Shown here piece by piece: positions 1-5,782 of a stretch of 7,402 nucleotides of DNA. The DNA comes from an uncultured Chloroflexota bacterium (lineage in GTDB: Bacteria > Chloroflexota > UBA4733). The stretch covers positions 1 to 7,402 of the forward strand of contig CALBSQ010000295.1 in NCBI GenBank assembly GCA_937967325.1. The letters run 5' to 3'. Position 1 is the first letter of the stretch, and each line of letters begins with the position of its first letter. The notes beneath the pieces were generated by a model that was given only the letters and a program-made list of their open reading frames with translations, was not told where the DNA came from and did no database searches. Position numbers and translations under genes: made by a program.

Positions 1-121
1 AGAGCTTGAGAATCAAACCTGATCCGCAGGCGAGGTATGCCAGATGTTGGGCCTGCTTGCGATTGACAAGCCCAACATGTTGTGGTCACCGCCACCTCGG
101 TGGGATTGATTCTCAAGCTCT
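1..121. repeat. Palindromic element with 16-bp perfect terminal inverted repeats
   Basis: Positions 1-16 (AGAGCTTGAGAATCAA) are the exact reverse complement of 106-121. Inside, further arms pair in nested order: CGAGGT 31-36 with ACCTCG 94-99, ATGTTGGGC 44-52 with GCCCAACAT 70-78, and GCTTG 55-59 with CAAGC 67-71. A separate small hairpin, CCAC-CTCG-GTGG, lies at 92-103. The whole unit can fold into one long branched hairpin. It starts 28 bases past the stop of the minus-strand methyltransferase gene, so it could end or stabilise that transcript, although no T-run follows. It resembles a MITE or REP-like unit, but no target duplication can be checked because the element starts at the first base of the window. 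Confidence 0.6.
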
Positions 122-148
122 CAGCGCCGGCAGGCCGACGGCGCCCGG

Positions 149-1450
149 CTACCGCGCGTAGAGATCTGCCCGCGTGGGTGGCAGGGCCACCGCGCCGGCA
201 CTGTCCGGGCGGGCCAGCAGCACCTGCCACAACCCCAGCCGCGCTGTGGCAAAGCTGTGCGCTGAACCCGCCATGTAGAGTCGCCAGGTCCGATAGGTTC
301 CGTCGCTAGCAAAGCGCGTTGCCTCGTCGTGACGTGCCTCCAGCCGGCGTACCCAATGACGCAGCGTTTGCGCGTAATGTTCGCGCAGGTCCTCTATGTC
401 ACGCGCCTCGAAGCCGGACGCTTCGGCCGCTGCCAGCGTGACGCTCAGCGGCACTAACTCGCCATCGGGGAAGACGTGGGTTTGCACGAAGGAGCGGCGG
501 CCCAGCAATGACGGCAGGAGACGTTGCCCAGCCCGCGGTCCCTCGCCGATGCCGTGGTTGAGCAGCAGCCCCTTCGGTCGGAGCAGTCGCCACAAGCAGG
601 CGAAATAGCCGGGAAGCTTGGCCCTCCCCACGTGCTCGAACATGCCGACGCTCACCACCTTGTCGAAGGCGTCTTCGTCGGCCAGATCGCGGTAGTCGCG
701 CAGCAGGACGCGGCAACGATCGGACAGCCCGGCCTCGGCGATGCGTCGTTGTGCGAAGGCCGCCTGGCTGGGACTGACAGTCGCGCCGACGGCCGTCACG
801 CCGAAGCGCTCGGCCGCGTAGATGACGAGGCCGCCCCAGCCGCATCCCACATCAAGCAGCCGCTCGCCAGGCCGCAAGCGCAGCTTGCGACAGATATGCT
901 CCAGCTTGGCGGCCTGCGCCGCCTCCAAGTCTTCGCTTCCCGTGGGGAAATAGGCGCAGGAGTAGACCATGCGACGATCCAACCACAGGGCATAGAAGTC
1001 GTCGGAAACGTCGTAATGGTAGGTGACGGCCGCGGCGTCGCGACGCTTGGAGTGACGGCTCCCCAACAGCCGCGCCCTTGCGCGCACGGGCAAGCCCGCA
1101 CTCGACGCGCCGGGCCGGCTCGCCGGCAGTCGTAGCAGGTCGCGGGCCAGCAGCAACAATTCCGCCTTCGACCGGCCGGCGAGGGCTGCTTCCCCGGCTG
1201 CGATGGCCGATTCGATATCCCCTTCGATGTCGAAATCGCCGCGCACGTAGGCCTCCCCCAGCGCGAGGTCGTCTGGGGGGAGCAACATGCGCCGCAGCGC
1301 TCCCGGGTGATTGAGCACGATGGTGAAGTGGGGCAACTGCCCGGCTGGGGGAGCGCTGGCACTGCCGTCCCAGAGCCGAATGGCGTGGGGCGGAGCATCG
1401 GTCAGCAGCGTCCGGAGGACCCGAGTCGAAGTTACCGCGGGCGACGACAT
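149..1450 (-). CDS. cfa: Cyclopropane-fatty-acyl-phospholipid synthase family SAM methyltransferase
   Basis: A 433-residue protein of the CFA/mycolic acid cyclopropane synthase family. These enzymes move a methylene group from S-adenosylmethionine to the double bond of unsaturated acyl chains in membrane phospholipids. Visible motifs in order: YHYDVSDDFYALWLD (144-158), MVYSCAYF (161-168), SAM-binding LLDVGCGWGG (198-207), FEHVG (271-275), HVFPDGEL (325-332), HYAQTLRHW (358-366) and RTWRLYMAGSAHSF (387-400). The residues matching the E. coli Cfa bicarbonate/active site all appear present: C165, E272, H299, I301, Y359. The length suits the family, with a normal N-terminal lipid-binding part. 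The ATG at 1448-1450 was chosen because GAGAGGGG lies 5 bases upstream; an in-frame TTG 19 codons earlier lacks a comparable site. The stop is TAG. The gene is transcribed away from the region to its right. The exact product (cyclopropane or another methylated fatty acid) cannot be told from sequence. Confidence 0.93.
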   Translation of the reverse strand: MSSPAVTSTRVLRTLLTDAPPHAIRLWDGSASAPPAGQLPHFTIVLNHPGALRRMLLPPDDLALGEAYVRGDFDIEGDIESAIAAGEAALAGRSKAELLLLARDLLRLPASRPGASSAGLPVRARARLLGSRHSKRRDAAAVTYHYDVSDDFYALWLDRRMVYSCAYFPTGSEDLEAAQAAKLEHICRKLRLRPGERLLDVGCGWGGLVIYAAERFGVTAVGATVSPSQAAFAQRRIAEAGLSDRCRVLLRDYRDLADEDAFDKVVSVGMFEHVGRAKLPGYFACLWRLLRPKGLLLNHGIGEGPRAGQRLLPSLLGRRSFVQTHVFPDGELVPLSVTLAAAEASGFEARDIEDLREHYAQTLRHWVRRLEARHDEATRFASDGTYRTWRLYMAGSAHSFATARLGLWQVLLARPDSAGAVALPPTRADLYAR

Positions 1451-1527
1451 GCTAGCCCCTCTCGTAAGCCGCTCCTCAGCGCCGGGCCGGGCGACTTCTC
1501 CCGCCAAGACGTTGAGAAACGCGCCAT
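1432..1527 (-). CDS. Possible 31-codon leader ORF overlapping the CFA synthase start
   Basis: On the minus strand an ATG at 1525-1527 is preceded, 5 bases away, by GAGAGGGG within AGGAGAGGGG, a strong ribosome-binding site. The frame encodes MARFSTSWREKSPGPALRSG and 11 more residues, and ends with TAA at 1432-1434, 14 bases beyond the CFA synthase ATG in a different frame. The 16 bases from the ribosome site through the ATG match those of the CFA synthase start at 14 of 16 positions. If translated, it could couple or compete with initiation of the downstream gene. The peptide is basic and resembles no family I know. It may equally be chance. Confidence 0.25.
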   Translation of the reverse strand: MARFSTSWREKSPGPALRSGLREGLACRRPR

Positions 1528-1739
1528 GCGATCCCCTCTCCTACCATCCCGACGTGGGAGTGTACAACTACGCAAGGGTCGAGTCGCGGCATACGGCGCC
1601 TCTCTGCATGCCGGTATCGGCTCAACTCGCAATCGGCGGCAGCCACCCAGGAGGCATGCCACCGGGCGCGCTGCCTACCGGCAATGCCTCCGTTGCCCGG
1701 CTGTCAAGAGATTGCATCGCTTGCCTTGAAGCCAACGAC

Positions 1740-1768
1740 TAGGCAAACATCGCGCGCAACGGTATACT
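1740..1768 (+). promoter_or_regulatory. Candidate sigma-70-type promoter
   Basis: TAGGCA (1740-1745, 4 of 6 matches to TTGACA) and TATACT (1763-1768, 5 of 6 matches to TATAAT) are separated by exactly 17 bases. It points toward the small membrane protein and the GT9 glycosyltransferase, and would start transcription near 1775. It is an AT-richer patch in GC-rich surroundings. Consensus matching by eye only. Confidence 0.4.
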
Positions 1769-1776
1769 GGGCGCAA

Positions 1777-1790
1777 TGGCAAGGGTGCCA
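1777..1790. promoter_or_regulatory. Operator-like palindrome at the predicted transcription start
   Basis: TGGCA-AGGG-TGCCA is a perfect inverted repeat with a 4-base centre. It lies just downstream of the TATACT box, where a repressor dimer could block initiation, or where the transcript could form a short 5' hairpin. No regulator gene is next to it and the motif is short enough to arise by chance. Confidence 0.3.
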
Positions 1791-1893
1791 GGCGTACCGT
1801 CCATGACCGGTCGGTTGGGCAATGATGCTCCCTAGGCGTAGTCGCCACGGAGCCGTGAATCGCCGCCTTCGGCGCACGGTTGTCGTACGGGGG

Positions 1894-2061
1894 ATGCACG
1901 TGGACAGTTTGTTACTCGCAATTTGCTTTGTCGCCATGGCGGTGTTGGTGCTGGCCTGGGCGATGCTGCCTCACAGCGCCAGTGAGCCGGAACGGTCGCG
2001 AGAATACGCCCGGCCGGAGCGAAGCCCCTCTGAGCGGCCCGTGGGCGTGCAGGTCGCGTAG
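1894..2061 (+). CDS. Small single-helix membrane protein (hypothetical)
   Basis: A 55-residue ORF. Residues 4-25 (DSLLLAICFVAMAVLVLAWA and the two following) form one strongly hydrophobic segment that would span the membrane. A charged, proline-rich tail follows, containing EPERSREYARPERSPSERP. I do not recognise a family. The start is uncertain: the ATG at 1894 directly abuts GGGGG, while a GTG at 1900 has that GGGGG at a workable 6-base spacing and would give 53 residues. It ends with TAG at 2059-2061 and is in the same frame as the glycosyltransferase that begins 39-102 bases later. It could therefore be a separate short gene in the same transcript, or a membrane anchor once joined to that enzyme. 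Confidence 0.4.
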   Translation: MHVDSLLLAICFVAMAVLVLAWAMLPHSASEPERSREYARPERSPSERPVGVQVA

Positions 2062-2163
2062 CGCACGGCGGCCGGAAACGGCTGGCCTTCGCTGTCGCCG
2101 TTGCGCCCCGCCTGCCCCGATCTACGTCGTCGGGATTTCATCAACGAGCGCAACTATCGCTGG

Positions 2164-3288
2164 ATGCGCTGTCTGGACCTTCTGGCAGGTCCCGTCTACG
2201 CGGTAAGGTCCGGTGCTGCGCGCTCCGTCCTCACTTCCGGCCGAATTCTCATCCTGCGTCCGGATCACCTTGGTGACGTGCTCCTTGCGACGCCGGCGAT
2301 GCGCGCGATCCGGCAGCGCTTCCCCAGCGCTCACCTCGCCTGCGCCATTGGTCCCTGGTCGGCGACGGCCCTCGCCGGATGCACCTACGTCGACGAATTG
2401 ATCGAGATCGACCTTCCCTGGTTCTGTCGCTTCCCGCATCGTACCCATCTGCGCACGCTGTCTCGGAGCTTACGTGCCATACGTCGGCGTCGATTCGACC
2501 TCGCCATCGACTTCCGCGCCGACCCGCGATCCCTTGCTATCCTGTGGTTGAGCGGGGCGCCGCGGCGCGTGGGCTTCGCCGCGGCCGGCGGCGGATTCCT
2601 CCTTACCGATGTCGTGCCGTATCGTCGGGTCCCGGTCGTACAGCAATGCCTCGACATCGCCGCCTATCTGGGCGCCGATACCGCCGACCGGCAGATTGCC
2701 CTGCCGCGCCACCAGGGCCGTTGCGAGCTGGCGGCGGCCATCGAGGAGCTGCCGGGGCCCCGAATTGTCCTTGCTCCGGAAACCGGCAGCCCTTTCCACC
2801 GCTGGAGCGACGACCGATTCGTCCGAACGGCCCAGGCGCTTGCCGGCGAGAGCGGCGGCTCGCTGCTGGTCGTGGGGACAGAAGACGCCGCCAGTCTCGT
2901 GCGGGCGCTGGCAGCCGCGAGTCTGCCCGCCGTGTCCCTGGTAGGCAAAACGCCTCTTGCCTGCTTAGGTCCGGTCCTAGCAGCATGCAACGTTGTCCTG
3001 TGCGTCGATTCCGTCGTCCGCCACGTTGCCGCCGCGGTGGGCGCTCCCGCTGTCGTCATCCGCGCCGGAGTGAACCAGGCCGAGCTGTGGGGACGGTACG
3101 CGCCGACCGAGATAGTGCTGACCCATCCCGTTCCGTGCTCACCCTGCGGTTTGACAACCTGCCCCTATGGCACCCGCGCCTGCATCATGGACGTCTCGCC
3201 GAAGCAAGCAGCACAGGCGGCGCGGCGACTAATAACGAGCGATCAGCTATCAGCCATCAGCGGTCAGCAACCAGGGGTAAGCGAATGA
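2164..3288 (+). CDS. GT9-family (ADP-heptose:LPS heptosyltransferase-like) glycosyltransferase
   Basis: A 374-residue GT-B glycosyltransferase of family 9, whose members transfer heptose or related sugars from nucleotide donors to LPS core or other surface glycans at the inner face of the membrane. The N-terminal signature RILILRPDHLGDVLLATPA (27-45) is typical; D38 in the GD pair corresponds to the catalytic acidic residue of WaaC-type enzymes. The donor half shows ETGSPFHRWSDDRF (206-219) and VDSVVRHVAAAVGAPAVV (281-298). The last is divergent, since most relatives have D-S/T-G-P-x-H. A Cys cluster (C325, C328, C333, C340) closes the catalytic part. The ATG at 2164 was chosen; an in-frame TTG at 2101 would add NERNYRWM-type sequence, and neither has a clear ribosome site. 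The last 16 residues (S359-E374) are encoded by an inverted-repeat arm and its flank, so they are not native to the family. The sugar specificity is unknown. Confidence 0.88.
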   Translation: MRCLDLLAGPVYAVRSGAARSVLTSGRILILRPDHLGDVLLATPAMRAIRQRFPSAHLACAIGPWSATALAGCTYVDELIEIDLPWFCRFPHRTHLRTLSRSLRAIRRRRFDLAIDFRADPRSLAILWLSGAPRRVGFAAAGGGFLLTDVVPYRRVPVVQQCLDIAAYLGADTADRQIALPRHQGRCELAAAIEELPGPRIVLAPETGSPFHRWSDDRFVRTAQALAGESGGSLLVVGTEDAASLVRALAAASLPAVSLVGKTPLACLGPVLAACNVVLCVDSVVRHVAAAVGAPAVVIRAGVNQAELWGRYAPTEIVLTHPVPCSPCGLTTCPYGTRACIMDVSPKQAAQAARRLITSDQLSAISGQQPGVSE

Positions 3289-3384
3289 ACTGCCAGCACC
3301 CTGTCGTGGCGCAGTCGGCTCGAATCGTAGGCGCCACGTTGCAGCGGCTAGTTGCTGACCGCTGATGGCTGATAGCTGATCGCT
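3238..3384. repeat. Palindromic element, 34-bp perfect arms made of heptamer repeats
   Basis: Positions 3238-3271 are the exact reverse complement of 3351-3384, with a 79-base centre. Each arm is a tandem heptamer array: ATCAGCT, ATCAGCC, ATCAGCG, GTCAGCA at 3242-3269, and the same in reverse on the right arm. Inside the centre, CGTGGCGC and GCGCCACG around 3306-3338 pair as a second stem. The left arm lies within the end of the glycosyltransferase gene and encodes SDQLSAISGQQ. Such a structure may stop or stabilise the transcript; there is no T-run. No target-site duplication is visible. Confidence 0.85.
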
Positions 3385-3413
3385 ACATCAGGTACACTTG
3401 GGCACAGGGTCGC

Positions 3414-3665
3414 ATGGCCCGCCCTCATCGCGGACGGACTGATCGAGTGTCGATACACCTGCCATCGAGCTTGCCGCTTGATCTGCTGCACGCCATCTTC
3501 ATCGGTGGCATCATCGCGGTCCGCTACCTCTGGCCCGTCTGGGTGGCGATCATCCTCCTGTGGGGACTCTCTCGCCTCCTGCGCGCCATCTTCAGCTTTT
3601 TCGGCGCCCCGAGCGGCCGCCGCCCGCAGACGAGGCGTAGGGGCGCTGGGGCGAGGGGGCGATGA
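3414..3665 (+). CDS. Small membrane protein (hypothetical)
   Basis: An 83-residue ORF with ATG at 3414 and AGGG at a suitable spacing upstream (CACAGGGTCGCATG). After a basic N-terminus, residues 22-63 are hydrophobic (LDLLHAIFIGGIIAVRY, then a Pro, then VWVAIILLWGLSRLLRAIFSFF). This is long enough for one long or two short membrane helices with a turn near R37-P41. A basic tail follows (RRPQTRRRGAGARGR). The last eight residues, R76-R83, and the TGA stop are encoded by the left arm of the next palindromic element, so the natural end may have been replaced. I recognise no family. It sits alone between two palindromic elements and may be a genuine small membrane gene or a passenger of that region. 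Confidence 0.5.
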   Translation: MARPHRGRTDRVSIHLPSSLPLDLLHAIFIGGIIAVRYLWPVWVAIILLWGLSRLLRAIFSFFGAPSGRRPQTRRRGAGARGR

Positions 3666-3782
3666 GGCGAGTGGGCGACTGGGGATGGCGAGGACACAGA
3701 CGAGACGGGATCAGCTCCCCGTCCGGCAGGCCGAGCTTCCTCTCCCCGGTTCGCCTCATCGCCCCCTCGCCCCAGCGCCCCT
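3639..3782. repeat. Palindromic element, 32-bp perfect arms made of octamer repeats
   Basis: Positions 3639-3670 are the exact reverse complement of 3751-3782. The left arm is part of a degenerate 8-base tandem array running from about 3631 to 3686, with consensus TGGGGCGA: CGAGGCGT, AGGGGCGC, TGGGGCGA, GGGGGCGA, TGAGGCGA, GTGGGCGA, CTGGGGAT. The right arm holds the inverse units. The centre has its own stem, GACGGG 3704-3709 with CCCGTC 3718-3723. The element lies between convergent genes: the plus-strand small membrane ORF stops inside the left arm (3663-3665), and the minus-strand oxidoreductase stop shares base 3782. A bidirectional terminator or mRNA-end stabiliser is plausible. Confidence 0.85.
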
Positions 3783-4891
3783 CACAGCCATTGCCCCGAA
3801 AGGTCAAAGATCCTTTCCGGCGCGATCCACCAGGGCGTAAACGTGGTTTCGAGATCGAGGATGCGGCCGGTTTTGGCGGACTCGTAGGCCTTCATCATCT
3901 GCTCGACCACATGGCGCGCCTGCCAGACGTTGCAGCGGGGCCGCTCGCCGCTGCGAATGCAGTGGACGAAGTGGCCGACGATGGTCTCCGTCGCCTCGGG
4001 TACCGGCGGCGCGTAACAGTCCTTGATCGCCAGATAGTCCACCGGCTCGGCCTTCGCGACCGGGCCTAGCTTGCTGTGAACGACCAGCGGGCGGCCGTAC
4101 TCGTTCATGAACACGTCGCCGTGGCGCCCGTGGATCACCGTACCGTTCTGGCTGTAGCTGTAGGCCCAGCAAGTGCGCACGACCGACTGCTGGCCAGTCG
4201 CATACTCCAGGATGATCGTCACGTTGTCGTCCACCTCCGATTGGACGCGGCCGCCATCGCCGGTAAGGCGCATCGGAATGAGGCGGTTGACGTAACCGGC
4301 CACACGCACCGCCGGCCCCATGACGCAGGCGAGGCGGCTCAGCGCGTAGGGAGCCGTGTCCAGCATGGCTCCGCCCTCCGCGTCCTTGGAGTAGTACCAG
4401 TTGGACCGCGGCGGCCCGGGGATGTTCAGCTCTGCCTCCGCCGCGGTGATCTTGCCGACGACCTCCTCGCGCAGGTAGGACAGACCGGCCAGCAGCACGG
4501 GAGAGTGGTCGTAGGGTAGCGCCGCTGCCGTCACGCCGCTGGCCTCGACAGCCTGCACCAGCGCCTGGGCATGCTCCCACCGCGTGGCCATCGGCTTCTC
4601 GATCAGCACGTGCTTGCCGGCCTGCGCCGCGTGCGCAGCCATCGTCGCGTGCATCTGGTGCGGCGTGGTGACGACGACGCCGTCGACGTCGGCCCACTTC
4701 AGCATCTCCTGATAGTCGATGGTCCAGCGCTCGCAGCCGCGCTCCTCTGCCTTGCGCCGTGCGCTTTCCTCGTGGGCGGCGCAGGTCGCCACGAAGCGCA
4801 CCCCCTCCAGCGCCTCGGCCTGGTTGAAGAAGCGGTCGCTGATCTGGCCGCAGCCGATCATCCCGAGCCGCAGCGGCTGTGCCGTCGCCAT
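3782..4891 (-). CDS. Gfo/Idh/MocA-family NAD(P)-dependent oxidoreductase
   Basis: A 369-residue cytoplasmic dehydrogenase of the glucose-fructose oxidoreductase/inositol dehydrogenase/MocA family, which oxidises sugars, cyclitols or nucleotide sugars. The N-terminal Rossmann fold shows LGMIGCGQISDRFF (9-22). VVVTTPHQMHATMA lies at 72-85, and the family signature HVLIEKPMA at 94-102 contains the catalytic-site lysine K99. The C-terminal half has GGAMLDTAPYALSRL (173-187), matching the family's GG-x-LLD-x-G-x-H region but with Tyr in the usual His position. Two ATGs compete (4898 and 4889). The second was chosen because GGAAAGG is 9 bases upstream of it and directly touches the first. The length is normal. 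The neighbours do not fix the substrate. The stop codon abuts the 32-bp palindrome, and the gene is divergent from the kelch gene. Confidence 0.92.
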   Translation of the reverse strand: MATAQPLRLGMIGCGQISDRFFNQAEALEGVRFVATCAAHEESARRKAEERGCERWTIDYQEMLKWADVDGVVVTTPHQMHATMAAHAAQAGKHVLIEKPMATRWEHAQALVQAVEASGVTAAALPYDHSPVLLAGLSYLREEVVGKITAAEAELNIPGPPRSNWYYSKDAEGGAMLDTAPYALSRLACVMGPAVRVAGYVNRLIPMRLTGDGGRVQSEVDDNVTIILEYATGQQSVVRTCWAYSYSQNGTVIHGRHGDVFMNEYGRPLVVHSKLGPVAKAEPVDYLAIKDCYAPPVPEATETIVGHFVHCIRSGERPRCNVWQARHVVEQMMKAYESAKTGRILDLETTFTPWWIAPERIFDLSGQWL

Positions 4892-4942
4892 AGTGGCCAT
4901 CCTTTCCGATTGGCCACGCCGGCATGTCCAGGTGGCACGGAG

Positions 4943-4971
4943 ACTATAGGACGCGGCCAGGGGATTCGCTA
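4943..4971 (-). promoter_or_regulatory. Candidate promoter for the oxidoreductase
   Basis: Reading the minus strand, TATAGT (4948 to 4943) matches the -10 consensus at 5 of 6 positions. A weak -35 (TAGCGA, 4971-4966, 3 of 6) lies 17 bases away. It would leave a leader of roughly 45 bases before the chosen ATG at 4891. The -10 box is the only AT-rich spot in this divergent intergenic region. Confidence 0.3.
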
Positions 4972-5033
4972 GTCGCTGGGCCAGGGACACGGCGCAGGCC
5001 AATACAGCGGCTGAACGGCAATCTCATCGGAGC

Positions 5034-5050
5034 GCGGGCGTCCCGCCCGC
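5034..5050. repeat. Short GC hairpin, 7-bp perfect stem with 3-base loop
   Basis: GCGGGCG-TCC-CGCCCGC is a perfect inverted repeat in the intergenic region between the oxidoreductase and the kelch gene. It has no T-run, so it is not a classical intrinsic terminator. It looks like a REP-type dispersed hairpin; counting copies in the genome would decide. Confidence 0.5.
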
Positions 5051-5146
5051 CCCGGTGACCACGTGCCAGCAGGAGAAAGCCAATGCGATACCCCGGTGCG
5101 CACGTATCTGCTACTGTCCTGTGAACGCTTGATCCGGGGGGATTGT

Positions 5147-5668
5147 GTGGGATGCTACCTGACGCTACTCCGTGGGTTCGCCAGCATCATGGCGCTGCTC
5201 ACCATCGTCGCCAGCCCGGCACGGCCCGTGGCCGCGGCCGACTCCGAAAACGGGCAGCCAACGAATGGCGCCGGCGTCTGGTCCCCCATTCCCGCCACCA
5301 GCCTCCTCGACGTGCGCGCGGGGGCGCTCGCGATGTGGACAGGAAATGAGGTGCTCATTTGGGGCGGCAACTCCGGCAGTCCGAGTGGTGACAACGACGG
5401 CGCCCGCTTCAACCCGGCCACCGATACCTGGGGGCCAATGGCCACCGTTGGCGCTCCCTCAGGGCGCTCGGCGGCCGCCGTGACGTGGACGGGGCGGGAG
5501 CTGTTCGTGTGGGGCGGGTCGCGATATGGCCGCACCCTCGGCGACGGGGCCATGTATGCCCCGCCGGCATCGGCTACGGCACCCAGTCTGCCAGTCGCGC
5601 TGCCCCGATCAGGCGGCGGCGGTGGAGTGCGTCGGTCAGCGGCGGCCCCCGATCCCGCGCTCCCGTAA
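5147..5668 (+). CDS. Secreted kelch-repeat protein, truncated after two blades
   Basis: 173 residues from the GTG at 5147, chosen because GGGGGG precedes it by 5 bases and because it places a typical signal peptide at the N-terminus (LRGFASIMALLTIVASPARP, Ala-rich cleavage region around residues 29-31). A longer reading from the ATG at 5063 adds 28 residues before the signal and is less likely. Two kelch blades follow: RAGALAMWTGNEVLIWGG (57-74) with GARFNPATDTWGPM (85-98), then RSAAAVTWTGRELFVWGG (107-124) with GAMYAPPASATAP. After about residue 138 the pattern is lost. The third blade's W is missing and a low-complexity Gly/Ala/Pro tail runs to TAA. Kelch propellers normally need four to seven blades, so this is probably the 5' part of a broken gene. 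Other frames downstream to 5782 do not resume the repeat, and that stretch holds no other feature I can see. Confidence 0.65.
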   Translation: MGCYLTLLRGFASIMALLTIVASPARPVAAADSENGQPTNGAGVWSPIPATSLLDVRAGALAMWTGNEVLIWGGNSGSPSGDNDGARFNPATDTWGPMATVGAPSGRSAAAVTWTGRELFVWGGSRYGRTLGDGAMYAPPASATAPSLPVALPRSGGGGGVRRSAAAPDPALP

Positions 5669-5782
5669 GGTGCGAGGTCGGGCGCCGCCGCGCCTCACTG
5701 GAGCGCGGCCAAAGGCGATCCGGTGGTTCAGGCGACACCCGCTTAGCGCATTGGTCCGCAGGTCCAAAGTCTGCCCCGCCGT

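Larger units (their letters stand above)
1528..1893. other. Non-coding stretch between divergent genes
   Basis: This 366-base stretch lies between the minus-strand methyltransferase (with its possible leader) and the plus-strand small protein. Open frames run across it, but their translations have biased composition and no recognisable motif, so I call no gene. It must hold the promoter of the minus-strand gene, for which I find no convincing box, and it holds a plausible plus-strand promoter at 1740-1768 followed by a small palindrome. A bulged inverted repeat, CCGGCAA with TTGCCCGG, lies around 1678-1699. Confidence 0.5.

Noticed and set aside
1..20. Fur-box-like TGAGAATCA in the terminal repeat
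   Set aside because: Only half of a Fur box is present and it lies beyond a stop codon, not at a promoter. The symmetry is explained by the long inverted repeat.
1311..1742. Plus-strand open frame spanning the CFA synthase start and the intergenic region
   Set aside because: The first half is antisense to the methyltransferase and the second half has no recognisable motif; probably high-GC coincidence.
1777..1794. Sigma-54 (-24/-12) promoter reading of TGGCAAGGGTGCCAGG
   Set aside because: The GC pair expected 10 bases after the GG is not in place; the palindrome explains the match.
3238..3384. CRISPR-like repeat array
   Set aside because: The repeats are contiguous heptamers with no spacers and form two inverted arms; no cas gene is present.
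3385..3413. Promoter with TACACT for the small membrane ORF
   Set aside because: The hexamer at 3393-3398 has no acceptable -35 partner; the upstream bases are repeat arm.
4076..4519. Long plus-strand open frame antisense to the oxidoreductase gene
   Set aside because: It mirrors the third-position GC bias of the minus-strand gene, has His/Val/Arg-rich translation with no motif, and the antisense protein is a clear family member.
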